Origin: Anaerolineales bacterium UBA3001
GTDB lineage: Bacteria; Chloroflexota; Anaerolineae; Anaerolineales; UBA11657
Direction: 5' to 3'
Length of the DNA: 21,983 nucleotides
Assembly (NCBI GenBank): GCA_002346435.1
Contig: DDZT01000109.1
Span: 19,382 to 41,364, forward strand
In this document: in pieces, positions 14,545-21,983 of the stretch
How positions within the stretch are numbered: position 1 is the stretch's first letter
Layout of the letters: every line of letters begins with the position of its first letter
Notes under the pieces: generated by a model
What the model saw: only the letters and a program-made list of their open reading frames with translations
Databases searched by the model: none
Told to the model about the DNA's origin: nothing
Made by a program: the position numbers and the translations under genes

Positions 14545-16002
14545 TCAGATTTTTACATTCTCTCCGAGAGTATAAACCAACACAATGTTTGCGGAACGCA
14601 TATCTTCTATCGGTAGACCTGCAATAATAACTATTTTATCACCTTCCTTAATGTTTGATGATTTAAGTAAAACTTGTTCTGCTGATCTAGTAATCTCCTC
14701 AAGATTCATTGCTCGCGGCACTACAAAAGGAACCACTCCTCTTAATAGTGCCATTCTATTATAAGTCTCATTTTCAGTAGTAAAAGCTACAATCGGAACT
14801 GGTGGGCGAGTTTTCGACACTAATGTAGCTGTGCTCCCGCTTCGGCTAAATACAGCCACAGCCGATGCGTTTAGTGTTTCAGCTAACTCTCGTGCTGCTC
14901 TAGATAATGCAAGAGCCCTTAATTTAGAATCACTAAGACTCATGTTTTCGACAAAATGTCCCCATTCATGTTCTTGTATCTCAGCCTCACGAACAATATC
15001 AGATACTGTCTTAACAGATTCGATAGGATATGCTCCTGCTGCTGTCTCAGCTGAAAGCATCACTGCGTCTGCTCCATCAAAAATTGCATTGGCTACGTCA
15101 GAAGCTTCCGCCCTAGTTGGGCGAGGTGACCGTATCATACTTTCAAGCATCTGAGTGGCTATGACTACAAATTTGCCTCTGGAGTTCGCTACCTCTATAA
15201 TGTTTTTCTGTACAGAAGGTACTTTTTCAACACCAATTTCTACACCCAAGTCTCCACGGGCAACCATAATCCCATCACTTGCGTCTATTATGGAATCTAA
15301 GTTTCTTATGGCACCTGGACGCTCAAGCTTAGCTATTATAGGAGTGTGAGACCTTTCCGGACTTAAATCTGAGATTGCATTCCTAACATCTACGATGTCT
15401 TCTTGATTTTGTACAAAAGAAACAGCTACATAATCTACTTGTTGAGATAATCCAAACTCTAAATCCTCTAAATCTTTGCTAGTGATTCCACCCATGTCGA
15501 TTGAAAGGTTTGGAATGTTAATGCCTTTCCTCGCAGGTAAATCTCCACCAACATTTATACGAGCAAATACCTCAGTATCTGTTATGGATTCCACTTGCAA
15601 CTCCAGAGCTCCATCATTAAGTAGCAACAAATCTCCGATATTAACTAACGACGGTAATTCAGCATAATCCGTACTAACCATGTCTGCGCTACCCGGAATT
15701 GGTTTTGTAGTAATAACAAATTGATTGCCTGACTTTAAATTTACCACTGCTCCACTTTTGAATTCACCAATCCGGAGTCTAGGACCTTGTAGATCTTGTA
15801 ATATCGCCACTGGCAATTCCATAGAGGTGGAAATTTGCCGTATTCGATTTATAACCTCTGTATGATATTCTTTTGTACCGTGTGAAAAGTTTAGACGCGC
15901 TACATTCATGCCAGCGGCAATCATTGCACCTAAAGTCTCCGCTGAATCAGAGCTTGGGCCAATAGTACAAATAATACTAGTCTTTAGATATTCTTCAATC
16001 AT
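14545..16002 (-). CDS. pyk: Pyruvate kinase
   Basis: The last enzyme of glycolysis, making ATP and pyruvate from phosphoenolpyruvate; 485 residues, the normal length including the C-terminal regulatory-type domain. Visible motifs are TSIICTIGPSS at the start, MNVARLNFSHGTKEYH (32-47), LQDLQGPRLRIG in place of the common DTKGPEIR, IIAKLERPGAIRNLD containing the catalytic lysine of the I-A-K-(I/L)-E motif, MVARGDLGVE carrying the metal-binding acidic residues, and ATQMLESMIRSPRPTRAEASDVANA. The C-terminal domain has AVFSRSGSTATLVSKTRP, the usual effector/phosphate-loop region. The start is ATG 16002; no Shine-Dalgarno precedes it, but a TATAAT lies about 30 bases upstream on the same strand, so the leader may be very short. 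It would supply pyruvate to oxidative metabolism. The gene converges with the holin-like gene. Confidence 0.96.
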   Translation of the reverse strand: MIEEYLKTSIICTIGPSSDSAETLGAMIAAGMNVARLNFSHGTKEYHTEVINRIRQISTSMELPVAILQDLQGPRLRIGEFKSGAVVNLKSGNQFVITTKPIPGSADMVSTDYAELPSLVNIGDLLLLNDGALELQVESITDTEVFARINVGGDLPARKGINIPNLSIDMGGITSKDLEDLEFGLSQQVDYVAVSFVQNQEDIVDVRNAISDLSPERSHTPIIAKLERPGAIRNLDSIIDASDGIMVARGDLGVEIGVEKVPSVQKNIIEVANSRGKFVVIATQMLESMIRSPRPTRAEASDVANAIFDGADAVMLSAETAAGAYPIESVKTVSDIVREAEIQEHEWGHFVENMSLSDSKLRALALSRAARELAETLNASAVAVFSRSGSTATLVSKTRPPVPIVAFTTENETYNRMALLRGVVPFVVPRAMNLEEITRSAEQVLLKSSNIKEGDKIVIIAGLPIEDMRSANIVLVYTLGENVKI

Positions 16003-16031
16003 ATACTATGTTTGCACCAATACGTACTGTG

Positions 16032-16037
16032 ATTATA
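16032..16037 (-). promoter_or_regulatory. Possible -10 box of the pyk promoter
   Basis: On the minus strand this is TATAAT. It is 29 bases from the ATG of pyruvate kinase, which would leave a leader of only about 20 bases and fits the absence of a Shine-Dalgarno. No good -35 hexamer is found at 16-18 bases, so the call rests on the -10 alone. Confidence 0.4.
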
Positions 16038-16085
16038 CACCTTGGAAAATAAGGAGCATTGATACTTGCCAACATCATTTAAGAC

Positions 16086-16114
16086 TTGCAATCAATTCAA
16101 TGTGTCAGTATAAT
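16086..16114 (+). promoter_or_regulatory. Sigma-70-like promoter for the response regulator
   Basis: TTGCAA at 16086-16091 (four of six consensus bases) and TATAAT at 16109-16114 (exact) have a 17-base spacer. Transcription would start near 16121, about 70 bases before the ATG at 16192. It lies back to back with the pyk -10 candidate. Confidence 0.6.
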
Positions 16115-16191
16115 GCCATCTTCAGTTCTGCATGATTTCTAAAGATATAAATGTTCCAAAACATTAAAGTGATGCTTCAAAAGGTTTGTGT

Positions 16192-16878
16192 ATGACAGGT
16201 GTTAAAATCCTGTTAATTGAAGCTAAAAAAGTCAATACGCGCTCCTATGCTGTTGACCTGTTAAAGTACAACTATATAGTTAAAGTTGAAAATAGTGCAT
16301 CAACTGCAATGGGAAAGCTTCCTAAGTTTGCGCCCGATATTATCATTCTAGACGCAGCATCATTACGCACAAGTGGTACACGCCTATCCCATCGTTTACG
16401 TCAATCATGCACACAATGTAAAATTATTTTGTTGGCGAAAGAAAACACCCAACTAATCGACAAGCCCTATATTGACATAGGTCTTGTAAAGCCATTCACC
16501 TCGCGCAAGCTAATCAATGCAGTTAAGCGTCTTGCACCTCTACCGGCTGGTACCTGGCGCACGCTAGGTCCTCTCAAACTTAGTATTAAACAACGAAGGG
16601 TTCAGTGCTGGGACACAGAAAAGCGTCTTACCCCTAAAGAGGCAAAATTGCTACAAGTCTTGGTAAACCGAGCGGGAAGTACGGTGTCTAGAAAACATTT
16701 AATAAAACAAGTGTGGGAAACTGATTATCTTGGAGACACTCGAACACTTGACGTACATATCAGTTGGTTGAGACGTGCAATAGAAAAAGACCCGTTGGAT
16801 CCTCGCTTACTCAAGACTGTACGTGGTAAAGGTTATCGCCTAGATGTTTCTAACACAAACAACAAACATGGTGTTTAG
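16192..16878 (+). CDS. OmpR/PhoB-type response regulator with an atypical receiver
   Basis: A 228-residue regulator. Residues about 5-115 are a CheY-like receiver and about 122-217 an OmpR-type winged helix (LTPKEAKLLQVLVNRAGSTVSR, VWETDYLGDTRTLDVHISWLRRAIE, VRGKGYRL are all characteristic). In the receiver the phospho-acceptor position is Asp54 (IILDAAS) and the switch lysine is Lys100 (GLVKPF), but the N-terminal acidic pair that binds magnesium is reduced to a single Glu10 (LLIEAKK), and the conserved Thr/Ser after strand 4 appears to be Ala82 (ILLAKEN). Phosphorylation may therefore be weak or absent. No histidine kinase is adjacent. The start ATG 16192 has AAAAGG seven bases upstream; a TTG two codons earlier is less likely. 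Its targets are unknown; the divergent pyk is the nearest gene. Confidence 0.88.
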   Translation: MTGVKILLIEAKKVNTRSYAVDLLKYNYIVKVENSASTAMGKLPKFAPDIIILDAASLRTSGTRLSHRLRQSCTQCKIILLAKENTQLIDKPYIDIGLVKPFTSRKLINAVKRLAPLPAGTWRTLGPLKLSIKQRRVQCWDTEKRLTPKEAKLLQVLVNRAGSTVSRKHLIKQVWETDYLGDTRTLDVHISWLRRAIEKDPLDPRLLKTVRGKGYRLDVSNTNNKHGV

Positions 16879-16898
16879 TTGCGCTTATAGCTGAATCT

Positions 16899-16910
16899 TG
16901 TTGGCCAACA
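16899..16910. repeat. Perfect 12-base palindrome downstream of the response regulator
   Basis: TGTTGGCCAACA is self-complementary with no loop, 20 bases after the regulator's stop. It lacks a following T-run, so it is not a standard terminator; it could be a protein binding site or chance. Confidence 0.3.
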
Positions 16911-16955
16911 CTAATGATGGTTAAACAAGACAAACAAGGTGGTTCGGACACTAAA

Positions 16956-16990
16956 TTAAAAAAACCCGCATGTGCTGACACTAGCGGGTT
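16956..16990 (-). terminator. Rho-independent terminator of rpsT
   Basis: Read on the minus strand, AACCCGC (from 16990) pairs with GCGGGTT (ending 16963), with a further GTG/CAC pairing inside the loop, and is followed directly by a run of T. It begins 31 bases after the rpsT stop, so it ends the S20 transcript. On the plus strand there is no T-run after the stem. Confidence 0.9.
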
Positions 16991-17021
16991 GCTGCCAAAT
17001 ATGGAAACTATAGTGCCCAAA

Positions 17022-17294
17022 TCAATCAGATTTACTAATTTTGGTCAAACCCTTCATCAGTCTACTCTTACGTCGCGCAGCATTATTTCGATGTATTACA
17101 CCTTTCTCAGCTGCCCTGTCAAGTTTGCTAACTGCGCTCATCACTTCTTCTTGAGCCGCCTCAAAATCGTTACCCGAAAGTGCTTCTCTAGCATTACGTA
17201 TAGACGTATTAAGGTCCGACTTCTTTGCACGGTTTCGTATTGCTTTTCTCGAGTCCGATCTTATACGCTTCTTAGCCGACCTAATATTTGCCAA
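17022..17294 (-). CDS. rpsT: 30S ribosomal protein S20
   Basis: A 90-residue, highly basic helical protein that binds 16S rRNA in the body of the small subunit. The opening MANIRSAKKRIR and the later IHRNNAARRKSRLMKGL are typical of S20. The start codon is TTG (minus strand 17294-17292), with GAGGT seven bases upstream. Escherichia coli rpsT also starts with UUG and is controlled by its own product, so weak-start autoregulation is possible here; only the start codon is seen, not the regulation. The gene stands alone with its own promoter and a strong terminator. A long plus-strand frame (16914-17393) lies opposite and is a shadow. Confidence 0.96.
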   Translation of the reverse strand: MANIRSAKKRIRSDSRKAIRNRAKKSDLNTSIRNAREALSGNDFEAAQEEVMSAVSKLDRAAEKGVIHRNNAARRKSRLMKGLTKISKSD

Positions 17295-17338
17295 TTTTGT
17301 TACCTCACATTATCTAATAATTTAATTCCATTAGTCAA

Positions 17339-17367
17339 ATTCTACCTAAACGAGCTAGTTTTGTCTA
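17339..17367 (-). promoter_or_regulatory. rpsT promoter
   Basis: On the minus strand, TAGACA (17367-17362) and TAGAAT (17344-17339) each match five of six consensus bases and have the optimal 17-base spacer. Transcription would start near 17332, giving a leader of about 38 bases that contains the GAGGT Shine-Dalgarno. Confidence 0.75.
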
Positions 17368-17401
17368 GGTTTAGAATACCAACTAGAGCATAGCATATTA
17401 T

Positions 17402-18532
17402 ATGTCACGCATACTTATCAACGGATGGTTCTTTCATAAACCTAACACTGGTTCCGGACAATATCTGCGTCTATTACTAAAGCATCTTAACAATACAGAC
17501 CCTGGAATGGAAATCCATGTGATATCGCCTCTCCCAACCCAACTGCCTGAATCTTGTATACTTCACGTTCACAATACTGTTGATAGACAAATCAACAAAT
17601 TTTATTTTGAACAAATCATAGTGCCCCGCACTGCCAAACAGATAGAAGCAGATGTAATACATGTGCCATACTGGTCCCCGCCATTCAAGTCGCCGTGCCC
17701 TATGATTATAACTATACATGACATCATTCCCCTACTTCTACCTGAGCAAAGACGCTCTTTAATTCATCGCGTATACACTTCGATAACGGTCGCAGCAACA
17801 CAAGGTACGTCTCACATCATCACAGATTCAAACACTTCCCACGATGACATAGTTGCCAATCTCCAAGTGGCAGACACACAAGTTCATACAGTACATTTAG
17901 GCACTGATGATATTTATATCCCACACCAAAACCCTGTAGCAGTGAAGAAAGTGCGTACAAATTACAATCTTCCAGATACGTATGTTCTGTACTTAGGAGG
18001 TTTCCAACGGCACAAGAATTTACGACATTTATTGGCCGCTTGGACTTGGGCAGAACCTATAGCTAGTGAAGACTGTCCATTGGTAATAGCAGGTCGACTA
18101 CCCAAAAAACCGGATGGTTATATGTATGACAACTTACCAGACATTGCTAACGAACTTGGAATAAATGATACTGTAAGATTTATTGGAGAGGTTAAAGAGG
18201 AAGACAAGGCTACCCTTTATCAACTAGCATCCTGTTTTGTGTTTCCTTCAAGTTACGAAGGTTTTGGTTTGCCTCCTCTAGAAGCTATGGCCTGCGGAGT
18301 ACCAGTAATAACCACGGGTTCAGGTGCACTCAAAGAAATTGTAGGAGACGCTGCTTATCTAATCTCAGACCCGGTCGATGCTCGCGAACTAGGGGCCGCT
18401 ATGATAAGTGTGATAGTAGATGAAAACCTGGCATCTGACCTGCAAGAACGTGGATTAATACAATCCTCTAAATTTAGCTGGGAACAAACTGTTGTTGATA
18501 CCTTGCAAATCTACCGACAAGCTATGTCATAG
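17402..18532 (+). CDS. GT4-family glycosyltransferase
   Basis: A 376-residue GT-B fold glycosyltransferase. The N-terminal acceptor domain starts SRILINGWFFHKPNTGSGQYLRLL (2-25 in part), with the glycine-containing loop typical of the family. The C-terminal donor domain has YVLYLGGFQRHKNLRHLL (from 194) and the E-x7-E motif SSYEGFGLPPLEA, with Glu286 and Glu294, then GVPVITTGSGALKEIVGDAA, which contacts the nucleotide sugar. It is most like the mannosyltransferase-type branch of GT4, but donor and acceptor are not determined. It probably works in cell-surface glycan or glycolipid synthesis at the cytoplasmic face. No clear Shine-Dalgarno precedes ATG 17402, so initiation may be leaderless or weak. 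It is divergent from rpsT and its end nearly touches the end of the secreted glycosidase (12 bases apart). Confidence 0.92.
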   Translation: MSRILINGWFFHKPNTGSGQYLRLLLKHLNNTDPGMEIHVISPLPTQLPESCILHVHNTVDRQINKFYFEQIIVPRTAKQIEADVIHVPYWSPPFKSPCPMIITIHDIIPLLLPEQRRSLIHRVYTSITVAATQGTSHIITDSNTSHDDIVANLQVADTQVHTVHLGTDDIYIPHQNPVAVKKVRTNYNLPDTYVLYLGGFQRHKNLRHLLAAWTWAEPIASEDCPLVIAGRLPKKPDGYMYDNLPDIANELGINDTVRFIGEVKEEDKATLYQLASCFVFPSSYEGFGLPPLEAMACGVPVITTGSGALKEIVGDAAYLISDPVDARELGAAMISVIVDENLASDLQERGLIQSSKFSWEQTVVDTLQIYRQAMS

Positions 18533-18544
18533 ACAATAATCACG

Positions 18545-20728
18545 TCAACGTAAAACCTCATGTATAGACCGCATTAAGCTTGGGTCTACCTTTACTATAG
18601 ATCGATCATAAGTTACCAGTCCAGTAGACTCTCTCTCCACATCAGCAATCTGCGAATAAATTGCACCACTTAACCCTGCATTTTGTTTCAAGACTCCAAT
18701 TTGGTCAACGTATTTACGATACCATTCTATAAAACTGTTAGTATCTGTTACCGGTTGTACATAACTAGGTTCTCCCCATCGCCAGCCACCTTCTGTCCAC
18801 AAATGCCCATTCACTGGCAAACCCAGACCTCCCCACTCTGCAAGAACTCTTGCTTCGCCATTGCTGACTTCAGGAAAATATATTTGATTGTATGAATGAT
18901 AACTTACTATGTCACCAACACCTTCATCAGCGTACCCTGTAGCACCAACAACCAACCGAGACGGATCTAGATTTTTTGTGTATGAGGTTACCGCACCGAC
19001 ATCAAACTCTCCCCAACGCTCATTGAACAACACCCAAGTTACAACAGAGGGATGATTGTAAAGATTTTGTACCATTTGTTGCAGCTCTGCTTTGTAAAGA
19101 TGTTTTCCCCAATCAGACCTGTTGTTACCCATTGGCATATCCTGCCACACCAACACACCCTTACGGTCAGCCCAGTAATACCAGCGTTGAGGCTCAACTT
19201 TCATGTGTTTCCGTACAAGGTTGTAACCAAACTGTTTAACCATGTCAATATCGTAAACAAGAGCCTCATCTGTCGGCGCTGTATATAGACCATCAGGCCA
19301 ATAACCCTGGTCTAGCACTCCTATGTGAAAAAATGGACGCCCATTAAGGTGTATACGTGGCACATCACCAGCGTATGATATGGAAATCTTTCGTAAACCA
19401 AAATAGCTGGTTACATTATCAACAATCTTGCCTTTACTAACAATGTTTATTTCTACATCATAAAGATGAGGGTTGTCTGGAGACCAGAGAACAGGATTCC
19501 TTATTGGAATAAAATAGTTTTGGTTTACCGGCACCGAATAACTTGAAATCAACTTACCTTTAGAACTCACCTTTAAATGTGCTGTTACTGACGACAAATC
19601 TCCTACAACACTTGTTTCTATCATTACCCCACCACGATCTACATCAGGCATAATCCTCAAATAATCAACACGAGTAGCAGATACCGGTTCTAGCCACACT
19701 GTTTGCCATATCCCTGTAGAAGCTGTGTACCATATATCTACAGGGTTGTGTACTTGTTTGCCGCGTACCTGCTCTCCACTATCTGTTGGGTCAAAGACAC
19801 CGACAACAATCTCTTGGAGTCCTGAATGATGGAGAAAATCTGTAATATCAAAGCTAAAAGGATTGTATCCTCCCTGGTTAGTGCCTACATGATGACCGTT
19901 TATATAAACTGTAGCTTCCCAATCAACAGCGCCAAAGTGCAACATTATTCTCTGACTGTTCCAAACTGATGGAATCTCAACTTCACGCCTGTACCAAGCG
20001 CGGTCAACATGACTATTAATTCCTGACAACGCCGATTCAGGAGGAAAGGGCACCAATATATTACTGGAAAGTGTTTTGTTAAATGGTGGATGCTCATCAG
20101 CAATCGCTCTCTCAAAACCCCACATACCGTTAAGATTCAACCACTGGCTTCGCACCAATTGGGGTCGTGGATAATCAGGTAAAGAGTTACCCGGAGAGAC
20201 CTGAGAAGCCCAACGAGTAAATAACGACGTGTCCCCTGGCCTGTAATGAACAAGACCTTGCTTATCATTGTTGTTATTGTCGATATCAACGACTGTATTC
20301 GAATACACACGTAATATTTCTTCTGGTGAGGCTATGCCCGCAAAAGGATAACCAGCATGTGCAAGCTCATTTCTTATTTCATGCTCTGTTTTTCCCATAA
20401 ACAAAAGGTTTTCCGCATCACATCCGTGGACATCCCGACCCGACACCCAACCTTCAACTGTAGTGTTACCTGAGATTCGATACCAACCGTTGACAAACTC
20501 CCCAACAACAACACCGTTTATAGTGCTTACCTTTTCCACTTCTGCAAACTCAGTTCCAGGAGACGACCGTACAGATAAGATCGGTATACTGCTTTTACAT
20601 CGCATCTGCTGCACAACAACATCTTGTAAACCAGTAGCACTCACTGTTAAAACAGGGTGTATACTAAACACAAGACCTATTAGTACGACGTACATTGCAA
20701 ACAGCTTGATAGGTTTACTTGTAAACAT
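18545..20728 (-). CDS. Secreted SH3-domain plus glycoside hydrolase family 2 protein
   Basis: A 727-residue exported enzyme. A signal peptide covers residues about 1-31 (MFTSKPIKLF, hydrophobic VVLIGLVF, cleavage probably after VSA). Residues about 43-103 look like a bacterial SH3 domain (VRSSPGTEFAEVEKV ... GWYRI ... EGWVSG). Then follow the GH2 sugar-binding beta domain (about 187-312, with LNGMWGF, AWYRREVEIP, VYINGHHVGTNQGGYNPFSFDIT), an immunoglobulin-like domain (about 350-445) and the catalytic barrel (about 457-727). The acid/base is Glu570 in LFNERWG and the nucleophile Glu631 in LAEWGG, both retained, so it should be active. The GH2 family includes beta-galactosidase, beta-glucuronidase and beta-mannosidase; the substrate is not assignable. 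Start: ATG 20728 with AAAGGG upstream gives the signal peptide directly; the in-frame extension to 20857 has no Shine-Dalgarno and is rejected. Confidence 0.9.
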   Translation of the reverse strand: MFTSKPIKLFAMYVVLIGLVFSIHPVLTVSATGLQDVVVQQMRCKSSIPILSVRSSPGTEFAEVEKVSTINGVVVGEFVNGWYRISGNTTVEGWVSGRDVHGCDAENLLFMGKTEHEIRNELAHAGYPFAGIASPEEILRVYSNTVVDIDNNNNDKQGLVHYRPGDTSLFTRWASQVSPGNSLPDYPRPQLVRSQWLNLNGMWGFERAIADEHPPFNKTLSSNILVPFPPESALSGINSHVDRAWYRREVEIPSVWNSQRIMLHFGAVDWEATVYINGHHVGTNQGGYNPFSFDITDFLHHSGLQEIVVGVFDPTDSGEQVRGKQVHNPVDIWYTASTGIWQTVWLEPVSATRVDYLRIMPDVDRGGVMIETSVVGDLSSVTAHLKVSSKGKLISSYSVPVNQNYFIPIRNPVLWSPDNPHLYDVEINIVSKGKIVDNVTSYFGLRKISISYAGDVPRIHLNGRPFFHIGVLDQGYWPDGLYTAPTDEALVYDIDMVKQFGYNLVRKHMKVEPQRWYYWADRKGVLVWQDMPMGNNRSDWGKHLYKAELQQMVQNLYNHPSVVTWVLFNERWGEFDVGAVTSYTKNLDPSRLVVGATGYADEGVGDIVSYHSYNQIYFPEVSNGEARVLAEWGGLGLPVNGHLWTEGGWRWGEPSYVQPVTDTNSFIEWYRKYVDQIGVLKQNAGLSGAIYSQIADVERESTGLVTYDRSIVKVDPSLMRSIHEVLR

Positions 20729-20857
20729 TGATTTACCCTTTAAATCTTGCCTCAAGACTAAAAGTCCCCCGCACAACAAGTGATAACTTTTCTGCCCGTT
20801 GTTTTCTGGGCACAAGACCCTGGCGGACTTGTTCGCATTTTGATTTGGGGAACACAT

Positions 20858-20886
20858 AGCTTATGCAATAAATTCACTTATGTCAA
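20858..20886 (-). promoter_or_regulatory. Weak promoter candidate for the GH2 gene
   Basis: On the minus strand TTGACA (20886-20881, exact) is followed after 17 bases by TAAGCT (20863-20858), a poor -10 with three of six bases. If used, the leader before ATG 20728 would be about 120 bases. Confidence 0.3.
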
Positions 20887-20897
20887 GCATATTTGTT

Positions 20898-20928
20898 TTG
20901 ACAACTATAACAACAAGAAGGTTATAAT
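20898..20928 (+). promoter_or_regulatory. Promoter for the epimerase/dehydratase gene
   Basis: TTGACA at 20898-20903 and TATAAT at 20923-20928 are exact consensus hexamers, but the spacer is 19 bases, two longer than optimal. Transcription would start near 20935, giving an extremely short leader of under 20 bases before ATG 20953, and no Shine-Dalgarno is seen there. Confidence 0.6.
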
Positions 20929-20952
20929 ATTTGTTTATATGAGCACAAAAAC

Positions 20953-21983
20953 ATGACCAACAAACCTTTATTAATAACTGGCAGTACTGGATTCTTCGGG
21001 GACATACTAAAAAAACAACTACTCACGCAAGGATATACATGTGTCGGTTTAGATCTTCACAAAGATGATTACAGTCACTCCAACCTAGTCACAGTACAAG
21101 GAGATATCCGAGACCGGAAACTAGTAAATCTATTGTTCAATGAGCACAAATTTGGTGCTGTGTTCCATTGTGCGGCTATGCTAGCTCACGACATACCCGA
21201 CAAAAACTTGCTATGGGAGTCCAATGTTGAAGGTACTCGTAACATTGCAAACACAGCCATTGAATCGGGAGTTTCTAAATTGATTTTCACATCTTCTAAC
21301 TGTCTCTGGGCCAATAATTTCGGTAGACCTGTACAAGAGAGAGACATTCCCAATCCAGTAGAAATATACGGGCGATCGAAATTAGAGGCGGAAAATCTTT
21401 TATTGGATTGTTCCAACAATTTAGATGTCATAATACTAAGATGTCCCACTATCATTGACGAAGGACGTCTAGGTCTCTTAGCTATACTTTTCGAGTTTAT
21501 TGACGAAGGTCGGACTGTATGGACCGTTGGTCCAGGGCGAAATCATTATCAATTTGTTTATGCTCCTGATCTAGCCAAAGCATGCATACAAGCAATGTCG
21601 TACGAAGGTTCACGGATTTTCAACGTCGGCTCCGACAATGTGCCCGACCTACGCACAGTTTACGAACACGTTATAGAACATGCGGGAACCAAATCTAAGG
21701 TTCGATCGCTCCCAAAACAAGCTACATTGCTTGCTATGAGGTTAGCACACTGGTTGCGCATCTCTCCACTAGGACCATACCAGTACAAAATGATATCGGA
21801 AGACTTTCAGTTTGATACTACCAGAATTAAGTATGAGCTAGGTTGGCGCCCCACTCTTAACAATAGTGAAATGTTGTTACGTGCATACTCATACTACCAC
21901 GATAATCGCACAGAAATTCTGCAGCGCCACAACACATCCTCTCATAGAAGACCAGCACATATGGGTATTATTAGATTGATTAA
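20953..21983 (+). CDS. NAD-dependent epimerase/dehydratase (extended SDR), runs off right edge
   Basis: My own translation from ATG 20953 stays open to the window edge (343 codons). It is an extended short-chain dehydrogenase/reductase. The NAD-binding glycine motif is ITGSTGFFG (8-16), Asp51-Ile in GDIRD marks the adenine contact, FHCAAM (71-76) is the usual strand, and the catalytic residues are Ser in FTSSN (112-116) and Tyr139-x3-Lys143 (IYGRSK). DLAKACIQAM and the C-terminal DTTRIKYELGWRPT are typical of nucleotide-sugar epimerases and dehydratases and related 3-beta-hydroxysteroid dehydrogenase-like proteins. It may act in sugar-nucleotide supply for surface glycans, in keeping with the nearby glycosyltransferase, but the substrate is unknown. 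A five-codon frame starting at 20939 ends by overlapping its ATG (ATGA). The C-terminus lies outside the window. Confidence 0.88.
   Translation, partial: MTNKPLLITGSTGFFGDILKKQLLTQGYTCVGLDLHKDDYSHSNLVTVQGDIRDRKLVNLLFNEHKFGAVFHCAAMLAHDIPDKNLLWESNVEGTRNIANTAIESGVSKLIFTSSNCLWANNFGRPVQERDIPNPVEIYGRSKLEAENLLLDCSNNLDVIILRCPTIIDEGRLGLLAILFEFIDEGRTVWTVGPGRNHYQFVYAPDLAKACIQAMSYEGSRIFNVGSDNVPDLRTVYEHVIEHAGTKSKVRSLPKQATLLAMRLAHWLRISPLGPYQYKMISEDFQFDTTRIKYELGWRPTLNNSEMLLRAYSYYHDNRTEILQRHNTSSHRRPAHMGIIRLI

Noticed and set aside
16914..17393. Long plus-strand frame of 159 codons
   Set aside because: It lies opposite rpsT and its terminator; composition is that of a reversed coding strand and no Shine-Dalgarno or family pattern is visible.
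20729..20857. 43-codon N-terminal extension of the GH2 protein
   Set aside because: It would bury the signal peptide, has no Shine-Dalgarno, and ATG 20728 is well supported.

Overview
The window carries about 20 protein genes packed on both strands with short gaps (the longest, 245 bases, lies between alr and gatB). It is AT-rich, roughly 40% GC by eye. No tRNA, rRNA, CRISPR array, transposase or integrase was seen. The mix of genes suggests a free-living bacterium, and a low-GC Chloroflexota lineage (Dehalococcoidia/SAR202-like) is my best guess. That rests on the style of the conserved proteins: a fused gamma-alpha 2-oxoacid:ferredoxin oxidoreductase, tungsten/molybdenum aldehyde oxidoreductase, Trm112-type proteins and an LL-H holin-like protein. 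It is an inference without a database search.

Left part (1-7200): the C-terminal half of an aldehyde:ferredoxin oxidoreductase; a solitary DNA methyltransferase; alanine racemase on the minus strand; then a tightly overlapping plus-strand operon of gatB, a SAM methyltransferase fused to a C-terminal Trm112-like zinc ribbon, and an APRT-like phosphoribosyltransferase. The operon converges on an endonuclease III gene.

Middle (7200-13700): serS; a stand-alone Trm112/UPF0434 zinc protein; a GntR/FCD regulator behind a perfect consensus sigma-70 promoter; and the regulator's apparent neighbours korA-korB-ygfZ. KorAB oxidises a 2-oxoacid to acyl-CoA and reduces ferredoxin through thiamine diphosphate and a [4Fe-4S] cluster. 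YgfZ is a folate-dependent protector or assembler of Fe-S proteins, so the three genes make functional sense together. A perfect 12-base palindrome between the regulator and korA is a candidate operator.

Right part (13700-21983): a membrane-anchored protein with a duplicated LL-H-holin-like domain, pyruvate kinase (minus), an OmpR-type response regulator with a degraded receiver site, ribosomal protein S20 with its own promoter and terminator (minus), a GT4 glycosyltransferase, a secreted SH3 plus glycoside hydrolase family 2 enzyme (minus), and an NAD-dependent sugar epimerase-type SDR running off the right edge.

Most notable: the methyltransferase-Trm112 fusion co-translated with gatB, the duplicated holin-like protein behind a 14-base tandem repeat, the SH3-GH2 architecture, and the GntR/palindrome/korAB unit. 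None amounts to a clearly new defence or mobile system.
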